From Acomys russatus (Eukaryota > Chordata > Mammalia > Rodentia > Muridae), in NCBI RefSeq assembly GCF_903995435.1, contig NC_067153.1, forward strand, positions 8,925,651-8,989,650: a stretch of DNA of 64,000 bases, written 5' to 3'. The notes beneath the pieces are model-generated. The model saw only the letters and a list, made by a program, of their open reading frames with translations. It made no database searches and was not told the DNA's origin. The stretch's first letter is position 1. Each line of letters begins with the position of its first letter. Made by a program: the position numbers and the translations under genes. Positions 1 to 11,141 of this stretch are shown piece after piece.

Positions 1-420
1 ATATAAATGTATATATTAAAAAAGAAGCATAATAAAAAATGGAAAAAACCCACAGTGCCTTAAAAGTCATTTCTAAACAGCATATCTCACTACTTGGGAG
101 ACCAGTGTTAGCTTGTTGATATTTTAAAGTACATATAGGGTTGTATATTTTAATCTCGAATAAGGGATTGAGTGTTTTATTGACTAGGCTTTCTAGTCCT
201 TGATATATTTGAACTCTGTGGCCTTCTTTCAAAGCCCATCATTTATGGTTTCTAGAGTTGAGAAACATGCCACATTCTGGACTGCTTGAAAAAGATAGAG
301 AGTGTAAGCTGAAACTCAGCATTCATCTGTCTTTGCTTCCTGACTCTGATCAACTTCACACCTTCATCGTGCACTCATCACTGTGCCTTCCCATGATGAT
401 AGTCTATCCCTTCAAACCAC
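1..420. other. unique-looking AT-rich sequence
   Basis: I see no gene, repeat family or regulatory site here that I can support. The sequence is AT-rich with frequent stops in all frames. Confidence 0.5.
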
Positions 421-560
421 GGACAAAACCTCTTTCTCTTCTCTTCCCCCCTCTCTTCCCCTTTTCCCTTTTTCTTTCCTTCTCCTCCTTTCTTTTCTCT
501 CTCCTCCCTTATTCTCTGCCTTTTTCTCTTCCTCCTTTTGTCCTACTTCTGCAGGCTCTG
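421..560. repeat. polypyrimidine (CT-rich) tract
   Basis: About 130 bases on the + strand are nearly all C and T, mixing ctt, tcc and ttt blocks without a fixed unit. The open frames across it encode only low-complexity Ser/Leu/Phe/Pro peptide and are not taken as genes. Confidence 0.85.
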
Positions 561-762
561 AACTTTTTCAAACCTACTTGATTTGGGGTACTTTAATGCC
601 TATACCTCCCTTCCAACCCACCTACCCCAGATATAGAGAAGAAAAGAGTGTAATGGGGACAAAGGAAGTAGAACTTTTGACCCTCAGAGGCTGGGTGCAT
701 TCCACTCTTCATCATCAGGAATCCAGCAAACCCATTAAAGAGCAAAACATCTCTCCAGCCAT
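561..762. other. unique-looking sequence
   Basis: No repeat family or gene recognised between the pyrimidine tract and the palindrome. Confidence 0.4.
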
Positions 763-787
763 CACTTAGGGATATATATATATCCCT

Positions 788-792
<5 letters not shown>
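763..792. repeat. perfect 30-bp palindrome
   Basis: Bases 763-777 are the exact reverse complement of 778-792, with an (AT)n core and cacttaggg/ccctaagtg arms. There is no loop and no mismatch. It directly abuts the TG microsatellite and could extrude as a cruciform or be a hairpin-derived junction. Confidence 0.95.
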
Positions 793-829
<37 letters not shown>

Positions 830-898
830 GCGTGTGTGTGCGTATGTGTGTGTGTGTATGTGTGCATGTGTGTGTATCTGTGTGTCTGTCTGTGTGTG

Positions 899-957
<59 letters not shown>
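789..957. repeat. compound (TG)n(TA)n microsatellite
   Basis: The first ~110 bp are TG dinucleotides with cg, ca and ta/tc interruptions. The last ~58 bp (about 899-957) are pure TA. The sense frame reads poly-Cys-Val then poly-Ile-Tyr and the antisense frame poly-His-Thr. These open frames result from the dinucleotide repeat, not from coding. Confidence 0.97.
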
Positions 958-958
<1 letters not shown>

Positions 959-1039
959 CATGTGTTGATAAGTGCATAATATTTCAGAATCCAGTCAATT
1001 GAATTAACTTTCGGTCTTTCGTAGCATAATCTGTCAGTT

Positions 1040-1225
1040 AAGAGTCATTTAAATCTTAGATGTGTGGCTTTATTCTATCTTAAAAATAAAACACTATTCT
1101 TTCTATACCTCAGTTGTCTCACCACTGAAACTACATCTGCCTACACGAGCAGATACTATTATGAAGATTAAATCAAGTGGAAGTCCTGAAATGCCTAATC
1201 CCTGGCATATAATATGTGTTATTTT
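1040..1225 (+). mobile_element. MIR SINE, diverged
   Basis: The order 'cctcagttgtctcaccactg', then 'gaagattaaatcaa', then 'cctggcatataatatgtgtt' follows the MIR core and 3' half (cctcagtttcctcatctg ... ggattaaatgag ... cctggcacatagtagg) on the + strand. It is an ancient mammal-wide SINE, heavily diverged. Assigned by eye; boundaries are approximate. Confidence 0.6.
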
Positions 1226-1261
1226 ACAAGCTTTCTGGAGTCACAGGGATTGTGATTATCC

Positions 1262-1385
1262 TTTCTTCTGTTTTGTTAGAGACAGGATCTTACTGTGTTG
1301 TCCAGACTGCTCTAAAAAAATTCTAGAATGAAATGATTCTTCTGCTTTAGTTTCCTGAGTACCTGGTACAACAGGACTGCACAGG
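1262..1385 (-). mobile_element. ancient 7SL-derived SINE (FLAM/PB1-like)
   Basis: Reading the + strand shows 'gagacaggatcttactgtg' followed by 'ttgtccagactg', then 'tgattcttctgctttag' and 'cctgagtacctgg'. This is the reverse complement order of an Alu/PB1-type monomer rather than of the younger rodent B1. It lies just upstream of a younger B1 in the same orientation. Confidence 0.6.
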
Positions 1386-1427
1386 GCATTTGTATATAGC
1401 TGACACCTAGGAACAGTGAATCAAGAA

Positions 1428-1439
1428 TGAAGTGAGGTC
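1428..1439. repeat. target-site duplication of B1 (left copy)
   Basis: tgaagtgaggtc here matches tgaagtgagatc at 1615-1626 in 11 of 12 positions, bracketing the B1. Confidence 0.85.
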
Positions 1440-1614
1440 TTTGTTTTTGTTTTGTTTCATTTTGTTTTTTGGTATTTTAAGACAGAGTCTCTCTGTGTAG
1501 CTTTGGCTGTCCTGGACTTGCTTTGTAGGCCAGGCTGGCCTGGAACTCACAACAATCCACCTGCCTCTCCCTGCCGAGTGCTGGGATTAAAGGCATGCGC
1601 CACCATGCCCAGCC
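1440..1614 (-). mobile_element. B1 SINE
   Basis: The reverse complement of a full-length B1 reads on the + strand: T-rich tail (antisense A tail), 'gacagagtctctctgtgtag', 'gtaggccaggctggcct', 'gagtgctgggattaaaggca', 'gcgccaccatgcccagcc'. Target-site duplications flank it at 1428-1439 and 1615-1626. It is a non-autonomous 7SL-derived retroposon mobilised by L1. Confidence 0.96.
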
Positions 1615-1626
1615 TGAAGTGAGATC

Positions 1627-3069
1627 CTAATCTTACTTAGGCAACTGTAGAGGTTGAAGACATCCAAACAAGTACCAGGATGCCCAGTAAAGTCTGCAAC
1701 CTGATTATTCTAAAGGACGAAAACTAAGTAAAATACATAGTAGTACAATTTGATATAAATTACTAGGATAAGAGAGGCATATAAAATCTAAACAATTTGG
1801 GGAAACAGACCCTCAGTTTAAGTTCTTTCCCTTTAATGAAAGCACCCAGGGTTTTATTGCAATTAAAGTATGCAAAATCAGAGGACACTAATTTGAGAAG
1901 TGTGGAAAAGATACATCACCTCACAGGGGTATATTAAGTGTATTAAGACACAAAGGGAGAGAGCAGGGCAATATTTGTAAAGAACTAGAAGCTCTCTCAA
2001 TCTGAAGGGACATGAATGCTTGACCATGTTGGAGGGGAAGCCTGATGATGTTCACCCAAGTCTGTGGCAGTTCTGAAGTCAGATGTTGTCTGGTGACAAC
2101 TGAATAACTGCAGGTTTCTGTGAATAGGTATTTGTGAGTGTGGTGTTTCTCCTCTGGGATAAATAAGCCATTCTAGCTGCCTTTGGAGCCTTTGAATCTT
2201 TGCATATAGATAAGGTTCTTTTTCTAAATGAATATCTAAAACTGAAGGGCCTTACTCTTGGGGGTTTTAATTAAGTGCCTTTGAAGGTTGTTCCAAATAA
2301 CCAAGAGAATGTGTAGGTTACATGACTCTCTTTTCCATGTTGGATTTTGAAATCCTGTAGGATTTGTTTTCCTATAGTGAGATGTCAGGAACTTTATTTT
2401 GGGACATTTTCACTTGTATGAAACCCACACTGGGCACAATTTTCTCTAATATTGCACAAGTCGGAACTATAACTGGACTTAGCCTTCACATTTCTGCCTT
2501 CAGTCTGGAAGAATGAGAATGGTCCAAGTACATAGATGGTCTGTGTGCAAATTTCTCATTTCCATCTTTCCTTTTTGTATTGTATTTTACTTATCTTTAT
2601 TACTGGTTTATATTTTCACATTTTTAACAAATATTTTAGGCCCTTACTTTCCTTTTTCTTCTTCTTCCTTCTCCTCCTCTTCTTCTTTTGTGCCTTCCCA
2701 CAATAAAAATTCAATGATAGTTACATTACTTTTGAACTGTTTTATATTCCACATGAACTAATTAATATAAAGTTGATGAAAATATTAAATCTGTCAGTAA
2801 CAAATATTAGTAGGAACTCTGCCAAATATCTATGCTTTGAGCATGTTCACAGTGGAAACTGAAAGCAATGATGAGGTTATCCTTGAAAGACTTGCTTGCC
2901 CTGCCTGCTACTGTCAAGGTTAATGATTGTGCAAGCCATCTGGGACCCAGGCTTCCCAAACCCAGAGATGGTCACTTTTCCAAAGCAGACGTACAGCAAA
3001 TACTATGTCCTTTCTGTGGAGAAAAGGGGAATGATTAGTAAACATAGATTCTATTTCTGTTAGGGCACA
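1627..3069. other. no recognised feature
   Basis: I see no gene or repeat that I can support. A short ct/ctt-rich run lies at about 2648-2692. The open frame over 2513-2761 is hydrophobic but short, crosses that run and has no family resemblance. Confidence 0.4.
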
Positions 3070-3285
3070 ATTTCTAGGTAAGAATATGGATTTCAGAATT
3101 AGATATGAGTTCAAAATTGGATTCAAATTCTCATTTAAATAAGGTACCCTGGGAAGCTTAATTTCTCAACCATGAAAGTAGAATTCTTGGTATCTATATA
3201 CCTCTTGGGGCTACTTCAAAGCTAAAAAAATGAACAAGTTGGTGGCACCTTCTGGTATGCCTATCAGGTACTCAGTACATCTGTA
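3070..3285 (+). mobile_element. MIR SINE, diverged
   Basis: Weak but ordered similarity to MIR on the + strand: 'ggattcaaattctcattta', 'cttaatttctcaaccatg', 'ggctacttcaaagct', 'atcaggtactcagtaca'. These parallel the MIR segments for gattcgaatcc, cttaacctctctgagc and gtaggtgctcaataaa. Boundaries approximate. Confidence 0.5.
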
Positions 3286-3712
3286 TATCCATCCCAAGGC
3301 CATATCATGCCTCCAGACTTCAAGACGTTTCCCCCTTGTCTGAGATATGAATCACCAAACTTGCCTAAGTGAAGTTATTACTGGATAATTTAAGATTGCT
3401 TTATATTGATCATGATTGCAGAACAGTGACGGAAGTATCCCTATTTTCTGTGGCTTTATTGTTGAGATAACCCTACTGATTCCACGATCTATGAAAGGAT
3501 GGTCTATAGCCTGAATCCATACACAGCCGATCAGGGTTTTCATGCTTCAGCTGTAGAACTTGGTTAAGAGTTAGATGCGTGGCTTACTATTGAACCAGCA
3601 AACTTCCCTAGCTTTTCACTATAAATGTTAGGCAAGCTAGTGATATTATCTCTATTGGGATTGATAACACGGCAGAAATCCTATGTTGCCTACCATGTTG
3701 CGAAGGACTATG
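3286..3712. other. no recognised feature
   Basis: Unique-looking sequence with no supported gene or repeat. Confidence 0.4.
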
Positions 3713-3813
3713 GGAAAGAGGAGCAGGAGACAGAAGAGGGAGATGACATGAGAGAAGAGAAAGGAGGGGGAAAGAGAGAGAAAGAGAGAGACAGAGACAG
3801 ACAGAGAGAATTA
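3713..3813. repeat. purine-rich (GA) low-complexity tract
   Basis: About 100 bp of mixed gaga, ggag and gaca units on the + strand. The frame through it gives Glu/Arg/Lys-rich peptide typical of purine tracts. Confidence 0.9.
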
Positions 3814-4639
3814 TATAGTGCCATACACATATTCTAATAGCTCATCGCCCTAGACCTCTTCACATCATTCTGCAGCTACCCAGAGATGGTATTTTTATTT
3901 GTAAAAAAGAAAGGTATTCTGAAAATGCACATTTTACCTTCTAAGAGAAGTTACTTTGGCTAAAAAAATTTAATCTTTTATAAAGATGCTTTAAATATTA
4001 AAAATAACTATGAATTTGTTCTTTTATAGACTCATAATTTCTAAAATCAATGGTACATTGGAAAGAGTTTATTAAAATAACACACTATGTTTTTAGTTTT
4101 GGAGGTCCTTCCTATTAATAGCTGACTGGAATTTACAAAGTGGGATGTGAATTTCTTCTGTTAGGTGTAACATCAATATTGGAATGAGTGGCTAATTTTA
4201 ATGCTCAGAATCACCTCTGGAACAGGAGAGGCCACTTGGATCAAGAATCACGCAGAAGTCAACACCACTATGAAAATCATAACATATATATACTGAGAAT
4301 ATTCCAAGGTGTTAATCAAGGCAAGTGCTTCACTAAGCTGCTGGATTACAGCCTGACAGCCCCTCTAAAGTCCCTCAAGTATCTGCAGTGTGCTTTTCTA
4401 CACTTCACCACCTCTTGGTGACAAGGGATTTAGGACAATTATGGTTAAGATATCAAAAGAAGTAAAAGCAATTTTTTAAAGAAGCAAGGAAAATGACTGG
4501 TTGTAATGATATATGAAATTAAACACTTACTTCTACAGATACATAAAATTCAAGAACTTCTGTCTTATTAGAACCTTCCAAAGGACATAGGGTATGCCGG
4601 GAGTCTTAATTTTTGTTTCTTTCCCAGTGGCTTACTGAG
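3814..4639. other. no recognised feature
   Basis: AT-rich sequence with no supported gene or repeat family. The 77-residue frame at 4188-4421 has no recognisable domain. Confidence 0.4.
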
Positions 4640-5200
4640 TTTCCATTGGGTGTTAGTCACTTTTCTGAACAGAAGGACACAGCATTGTAGAATCAGAAAG
4701 CAATCTCTGCCCCTGAGAAATCTGCATTCTAGAGAAGGCAACTGAAAATGGAAATAAGTGAATATATAATATGTTTGATGATCTGTCAGTGGTTCTCAAC
4801 CTTCCTGATACAGCAAACTTCTAATACAGTAGTGATGACCCCAACCATAAACTTATTTTTGTTGCTACTTCATAACTGTAATTTTGTTGCTATTATAAAT
4901 TGTAATGTAGATATTTGATATGTGATCCCCTCAAGTGGGTAGTGGCCTACAGGTTGAGAACTTCTGGGCTGTGTGCTATTGGACAATCACATTGCGTAGA
5001 AGAAGGAGTAGTTTAGTGAGAAGAGAGCTTGAGGAAGGCCTCACAAAGAACTGAAGGGGACAAAACACTGAGATTATCTAAGGGAGGATTTCAAGAAGGT
5101 AGAAGAACGTTTGACTGACTTGCATGCCTAACGAATAGCAAGGAAGTCATGAAGAGGCCATGAATTTGAAAGAGCAAGAAAAAGGTAGGTATATGGGTGA
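4640..5200 (+). mobile_element. ancient mammalian repeat-like sequence, split by URR1
   Basis: The two flanks of the URR1 element read in order like a very common mammal-wide interspersed sequence: 'ctctgcccctgagaaatctg', 'cattctagagaaggcaactg', then after URR1 'cttgaggaaggcctcacaaa' and 'gaactgaagg'. I recognise this order but cannot confirm the family name. Similar sequence recurs at 8030-8240 and 48101-48440. Confidence 0.45.
4787..4966 (+). mobile_element. URR1-like hAT (Charlie-type) MITE
   Basis: It starts with cagtggttctcaacc and ends with ggttgagaacttctg, which form terminal inverted repeats (12 of 15 positions). Internal landmarks 'accataaacttatttttgtt', 'gctacttcataactgtaatt' and 'gatatttgatatg' match my memory of the rodent URR1 family. 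The 8-bp flanks (tgatctgt / ggctgtgt) agree at only 5 of 8 positions, so the hAT target duplication is decayed. It encodes no protein and depended on a transposase elsewhere. Confidence 0.82.
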
Positions 5201-5263
5201 GCTTGGAGGGAGGAAAACAGAGAGAGAAAAGGTTTGATTTAATTATAATTTCAAAAGTAGGAG

Positions 5264-5350
5264 AAATAATAAAGAATAACAAGAATAAAAATATGAAGAT
5301 GAAGTTAAAGATGACAAAGAAGAGGAGGAGAATAAGAATAAGAAGAATAG
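5264..5350. repeat. A/G-rich low-complexity tract
   Basis: Runs of aataa, gaag and aagaag units dominate the + strand, with few pyrimidines. No gene is implied. Confidence 0.75.
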
Positions 5351-5471
5351 ATGTTTAATCTATGTAGAACAGAAGGCGTTGAAGGAGGCTTAACAGTTTT
5401 TCGCTTAACCAATAATATAATACACTTACCTAATTCATGCTTGCATGCTTGGAGTCTTAATGGAATATATA

Positions 5472-5536
5472 TGTATGTGTGTGTGTGTGTGTGTGTATGT
5501 ATTTGAATAGTCACACACATATGCACACACACACAT

Positions 5537-5576
<40 letters not shown>

Positions 5577-5577
5577 A
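5472..5577. repeat. inverted TG ... CA microsatellite pair
   Basis: A (TG)n run of about 24 bp (to ~5497) is followed after a ~14-bp spacer by a (CA)n run reaching ~5575, with atg interruptions. The two arms are complementary and could fold into a hairpin on one strand. Overlapping frames encode only Cys-Val or His-Thr repeats. Confidence 0.95.
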
Positions 5578-7574
5578 TATGGACTCTCCATACAGGGTGG
5601 GTCCCTGGAAATGTTATGCTTCCAGGACCCTGAAACCACTGCCTGTAAATGAGGAAGAAAAAAGCATCAATGGACATTGCATGCATCCCTTCCTCTCCTG
5701 CCAGGTCCATTGTTCCACCGGACTTAACCCAGAACAACCTCCAGAGATTAAGACTATTATGATTAAAAGAGTTGAGCATTAGAGAGAGTGCAAGATGACT
5801 GTGCATTTGACTAGTATTTGCATAAAGACATCCTCATGTTTATCTCCCATTTCATCACGGAGTCTCATCCTTTCTATTAAAAATCAAAAAACCTTTTGGT
5901 TAGATCTCAAATTCTCATGGGGTGGAGGTGGGGCAGAGGGTGAGTCAGAAAGCTTATTGTGAAATCATTGACAATAATAATTTGAATTTATTTAAGAAGC
6001 TCTAATGCAGAACTATATGACATCAGTAGCAGTATTGTTCTGTATACTTAAAACTTATTGAGATGGTAGATCTCTAGAGTTCTAAATATGCACAGACACA
6101 TAGACACACACACATGTAAAATTATGGGATGATATATTGATTAGCTTGAATGTTGTAGGGAAATCACAAAATTCATATTTCCTGAGTCTTCTCCACTATG
6201 CTTTCCTCTTCTTTCTTCTTTCATTTTCTTTTCCTCATTTGTGAGTTTGTCTGGGAAAACTTGAATATTTTTAAAATCTGTAAATTATATACTTGTGTTC
6301 TGTTTTGATTCCTTAGCCCAAAGCACCAGCCAGACCTCCAGCACCAAAGAAAAATGTTCCTTTTGACCCAGTTGCTTTTGCCTATATCTGCAGCATGACA
6401 GCACCCCATTAATAGAACTTTCTCTAAGCTTTTATATGAACATAATATGTTCAAACATTTTAAGTATATGATATGACTTAAAATTCAGTGAGTTAATTTA
6501 ATTTAATAGTGTTTCAGGTGCATTCATGTTGGGAGAGGGAAACATGTAAGACAATTCAAGCCACATTAGGAAACATCCTATGGGCATTGAAAGAAGCAAG
6601 TAATTAAAGGAAACATATGGCACCCAGTCCCTGATGCCACATGATAGCACTTGCCATACCTTTATGATCCAACTCATCACTCAGAATTACAAGCATTTAC
6701 ACCATGACTGTCTTTTTTTATTACACTGAGTACTCTGAGTACACAATTCTGTCCTATTTGGATATAAACCACCAACAATATGTGAACAGCTAACTTTATA
6801 TTCCCAATAGAAAGCACCAAGTATTTGCATCCTAAAAGAATAAAGGACTGTTTCTTATTTCCGGGTCTATAATTTCAGTTGAGTTTTCAAAATTATACTT
6901 AATATTTATAAGGTATTGTTTATTCAAGACTGTCCTTTTGGTTTTGATTTATGTCAAAAACCACACCGAGAGGCCTGTAAAGTTCAAGAACACACATGCA
7001 GCATCTTAGACATTTTATGTTTTGTTTTTATAGTTACTTTTAGCCCCTAAAAGTGTCTGAATATATTTTTCCAATACTAATATTAGCTAAGGGATTGACA
7101 GATGCACAGCTAATTGCTCTCACAGTGCTACCATTATGTATCATCCTTCTGGGCAGTGCTTAGTCAAAGTGTGTCTCTACTAGCAAATCTAATTTCTCCT
7201 AATACTCATGGGAACTGCCAAAGAATCAGAACAAAGAATACAGTAGAGTTAGATGAGCAGAATTACATAACTGTACTCTCACTAAGCCCATTTCATTTAT
7301 CAAATATGTAAGCTTTAGTGTGGAAGCCAGCATAAGGATATCTAGTAGGACATCTCTCCTATTGCATGGATCTCCTGCATACCAACTGATGAACTTATTA
7401 CAAATTATCTTTGGGTTCCAGTCTCTTCCAAGCTCAAAAGTATGTACCATAGATACAATGGGAACAAATTTGGTCCCGTATTATACGCATAAAGCGCCTG
7501 TAAGTATGGCAATCTTCCGTAATCACAATGAGCTACATGACTTTTGATTTAAGAAGCCTCCAGATTTCAGACTG
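5578..7574. other. no recognised feature
   Basis: About 2 kb of AT-rich sequence with no supported gene or repeat. Short frames here (65-77 residues) show no domain or signal. Confidence 0.4.
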
Positions 7575-7577
7575 TAG

Positions 7578-7609
<32 letters not shown>

Positions 7610-7769
7610 GGTTTTTCAAGATAGGGTTTCTCTGTGTAGCCTTGTCTGTCCTAGATTCACTTTGTAGACCAGGCTGGCCTCGAACTCACAGCAATTCCTG
7701 CACCTCTGCCTCCTGAGTGCTGGGATTAAAGGTGTGTGCCACCATGTCTCGTTAGAATATAGTACTTTT
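7575..7769 (-). mobile_element. B1 SINE with 10-bp target duplication
   Basis: A 29-base T run (antisense A tail) is followed by 'gatagggtttctctgtgtag', 'tagaccaggctggcctcg', 'gagtgctgggattaaaggtg' and 'tgccaccatgtctcg'. Tagtactttt at 7575-7584 is repeated exactly at 7760-7769, so the insertion lies between. The long pure T run and intact duplication suggest a fairly recent insertion. Confidence 0.97.
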
Positions 7770-8029
7770 AAAATGATCTCTTTCCTTTGGAAGTTTGGAG
7801 AACTTTGCTTTTTGTAATTTATCTGTCTTCAAAATGTCAACTGTCACAACTTGAATGTAATCATGAACTTATTTTGTTTTTTAAGTATGCATGTTGGCTA
7901 AGGAGCAAGTGCATAATATAAAATTCCCTACTGACTTTTTATCTATCAAGAATATAAGAGCTAAGTACCAGTTACCTTTTAAGAATTTTGTTGATCTCAG
8001 ATGCATATGATATCTTCAGAGAGCTTATT
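7770..8029. other. no recognised feature
   Basis: Unique-looking sequence with no supported gene or repeat. Confidence 0.35.
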
Positions 8030-8240
8030 ATAGTTTGGGGATAAATAGGCAGATAAACAAGCAATCCTATAGATAGTTATAAGCTAAGGCATAGATATGT
8101 GTAGTGACCATGATTATCCTTGATGATAAATAGCTAAGGTATGAAAAAGTAGAAATTACCACATTAAGAGAACAGAAAGCAGCCTGTTTGATGATTCTAT
8201 GACAAGGAATACCATGGGAACTTAAAGGAGACAGAAATCA
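8030..8240 (+). mobile_element. ancient mammalian repeat-like sequence
   Basis: The order 'gagagcttattatagtttgg', 'aggcagataaacaagcaatc', 'agataacta'-like AT block and later gaa-rich text resembles the same ancient interspersed sequence noted around 4640-5200. Family name not confirmed; strongly diverged. Confidence 0.35.
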
Positions 8241-10933
8241 AGAAGGACAACAAAGCAAACATGGTGTGATTCCAAGTGCGGCAGCATATGTGATTGGAGA
8301 GTTGGTCATGGGTCTGATGGTAGAGTATCTCATAAGTTGCATAATAAATTTGATACTTAGTGTAAGTAAAATGGGAGATGTTGAACGTTTGTATAAGTTG
8401 ATAGCAGAGAGCAGTGGGAATTGCAGTGGAGGAAATGCTTTGAGCCAGTTCTTGCTGGCACAGGGAACCAACTGTTACACACTTGAGAACATGGAGAACT
8501 TACAGTGAAATTGCTGGAAGCTCAATGTTGGGCTCAGTGTGAGCATTTTCACATTGGAAATTGGCAAACTTCCCAATGGATGTTTTGTTGTTTGAGTTCT
8601 GATGTTGTTGGAAAGACATTTTATCACCCCACCACTGGAACATGTGTAAACAAAGCAGAAATAAGCAGAAACGTGTTGGCCTGGACTCTGGTGATCATAC
8701 TGGGAAATGAAGTGGACATTTATGTTTGAAGGATGTTTAGGGAGGGACGATCTCTCCTTGTGAAGTAGACATGGACAGAAGGTCTAGCCTGCACCACGTT
8801 CACATGCAAACCATCTTTCCCCTTGGCAGCCCTCAAGTAGCTCTAGTTTAAAAAGTAGAGGTCAGACTCTTCAAACATCCCGTTGCATATTCACTCAGAC
8901 AATTCACTTCTCGGTAAAATGGACATTATAAATCTTAGCATAGATTCTTGCGAACAAGTGAAGAACATGCTTCAACTTTGATAATACTATCAGCATCATA
9001 AAGCGAATGCCGCTTTATGTACAAAGGCTGCGCCGTCCTCATCTGGTATTTATTTCTAGTGTCTCACAAGTCTCTCAAAGACAATATGAATACCAAATGG
9101 AGAAGGCAAGCTGGACATTAAACGATATGTCCTGATGCAATTTTGCAAGGATGACTTTTCTCCAGGGTAACACTGAAGCAGATGTTACGATTCTGTGAAA
9201 GTTTTATTTGTAATTTTATGAGATTAGAAAAAAAAATTCCATATGGTATGTTCTCTCTGGTTTTCAGCAAGAATTATATATAGCATAGAGAGGTAAGAAA
9301 CAGAAGGGGAAAGATTATTTATTTTGGCTAATTCAGTTGCTAAGCAGACATATTATTTGTATCCTGGCTCCAAAATAGCACATTTTGAATATAGAACAGA
9401 GTTTTTTTTTTCCTTGTGTCAGATGACAAAGGTTGAGACACTTTGCCAATGGTTAGCCTTCTGTGACAGAAAAGCCATATCATGTCATTTTTACACTCCA
9501 AAGATGATTCTGTTTAGATAGAGTCAAGTGTCAGGAATGAAGCCTTCTGACAGCAGGGTGAAACTCTCTCACATTTAAGGAATTCTCACCAGAGGTGTTT
9601 GCAATCTCCCTCTATTTTCCGTTCTTCAGAAAACCTGTTTGAAGATAAAGCAGAGTGTAACCTGTTCCCTGTCAGCTTCCTGTAGAGTGTTAACTCAAAA
9701 ACCCCCATCAGTCACAGAGGACACCATTTAACAAGTTCCTGGTGACTAGGAATGAGTTCCAGATCACTCTCCGCACTATCAGCCTGTCTTCTGCCCAACC
9801 TCCTCGACTATTCATTCAGTCCACAAAAGGCAGTTCTAACCTCATGACTAAAGCTTTCCCTAAGGAAGTCCAGTATTGTTGTGCACTGGTAACTTAGAAG
9901 TAAAGCAAATGGCTTAAGAGATTTTGATAGTTCAGTAGAATAAGGAAACTGTAAAATCACCCTTAATAGGTGTAGTGATTGCTGCTGAGGTTGTTAGAAG
10001 TATTAGATTTTATTTTTGATATAAAGATTAAATAAAACTTCCTGAGTGCTATGATATTTCATTTAACACAAATGAAAACTCTTCGCATTGTGCATTATGC
10101 CCATGTGTTGGGTGAGAGTGATGAGCCAATAGCAAGGTTCTTCTGCTCATGTTGCTTGCATTCTTTGACTGGATGAATTATCTCCTGGAAAGTGGCATAT
10201 TCAATACTTTTGTCTCTCCCTTTGATCTTTTCAAATAATGTTTTTATTTTTAAATAAGTCTAGCCTGAAGTAGGGCCATAAAGATGGTACTGAGAGTTTT
10301 CTGCTTCTGAGAAGCTGACTTGTTGCGTCTTGCATAGTCAACTGATCATCGAGACATTGAAGACTGAATTAACACTGTACACCGGTCTATGGATGGATGT
10401 TATGTATACACTCTAGTATCTGTTTGCTGTTGCACTGCCCTGATCTGCAGTAAATTCTCACATTTCCTGTGCTACTATTTCTCAGCAGGTCTTTTCCCCC
10501 TTATCTTTTATGATTCGACATTCTTGAAGTCTATTGGAGAGACCTTGTAGAATAACCTTCAACTTAAAATTGTTTGATATTTTCTTATGATAAGACTAAA
10601 CTGAAGGAATTGAATCAATGTGTAGAGGAAGTATTTTCTTCTTATCAGCTTATTATAGCATTATGATATCAACATTTTATAATGAGAGGCTGGACCCCAA
10701 GCTTAGGATGAAACTACAAGGTTTTGACTCCAGGAAGCTACTGTTCCTCCCCTTTTATTATGTTCTCGTCTTCAGACTTGAATAGTTGCATATAAAGTGC
10801 AGTTTAAAGGAGGAGCATTGAGCTTCACTTTCTAGAAGGAGAGGAAGAAGTAATTTGTTACAATATATGTTGAGATGTTAAAAGTACCCCGGCAATTAAT
10901 ATAAGCCTTTTCTGAGGCCACACATTCCGTCTG

Positions 10934-10937
<4 letters not shown>
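8241..10937. other. mostly unique sequence
   Basis: No gene that I can support. A very weak MIR-like order (attcactcagacaattcac, cggtaaaatggacattataa) occurs near 8890-8990 but is too diverged to call. Short frames of 65-80 residues lack recognisable domains. Confidence 0.4.
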
Positions 10938-10997
<60 letters not shown>

Positions 10998-11141
10998 GTT
11001 TTTTGAGACAGGGTCTCTTTGTGTAGCCTTGGCTGTACTAGACTCACTTTGTAGACCAGGCTGGCCTCGAACTCACAGAAATCCGCCTGCCTCTGCCTCC
11101 CAAGTGCTGGGATTAAAGGCATGCGCCGCCACCGCCCGGCA
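10938..11141 (-). mobile_element. B1 SINE with ~59-base A tail
   Basis: An uninterrupted T run spans about 10938-10996 (antisense poly-A), followed by 'gagacagggtctctttgtgt', 'gtagaccaggctggcctc', 'agtgctgggattaaaggcat' and 'gcgccgccaccgcccggc'. The very long pure tail and near-consensus body mark a young copy. Frames over the homopolymer give poly-Phe or poly-Lys peptides only. Confidence 0.97.

Noticed and set aside
593..1002. Several open frames of 63-122 residues rich in Cys-Val, His-Thr or Ile-Tyr
   Set aside because: They are translations of the TG/TA microsatellite on both strands.
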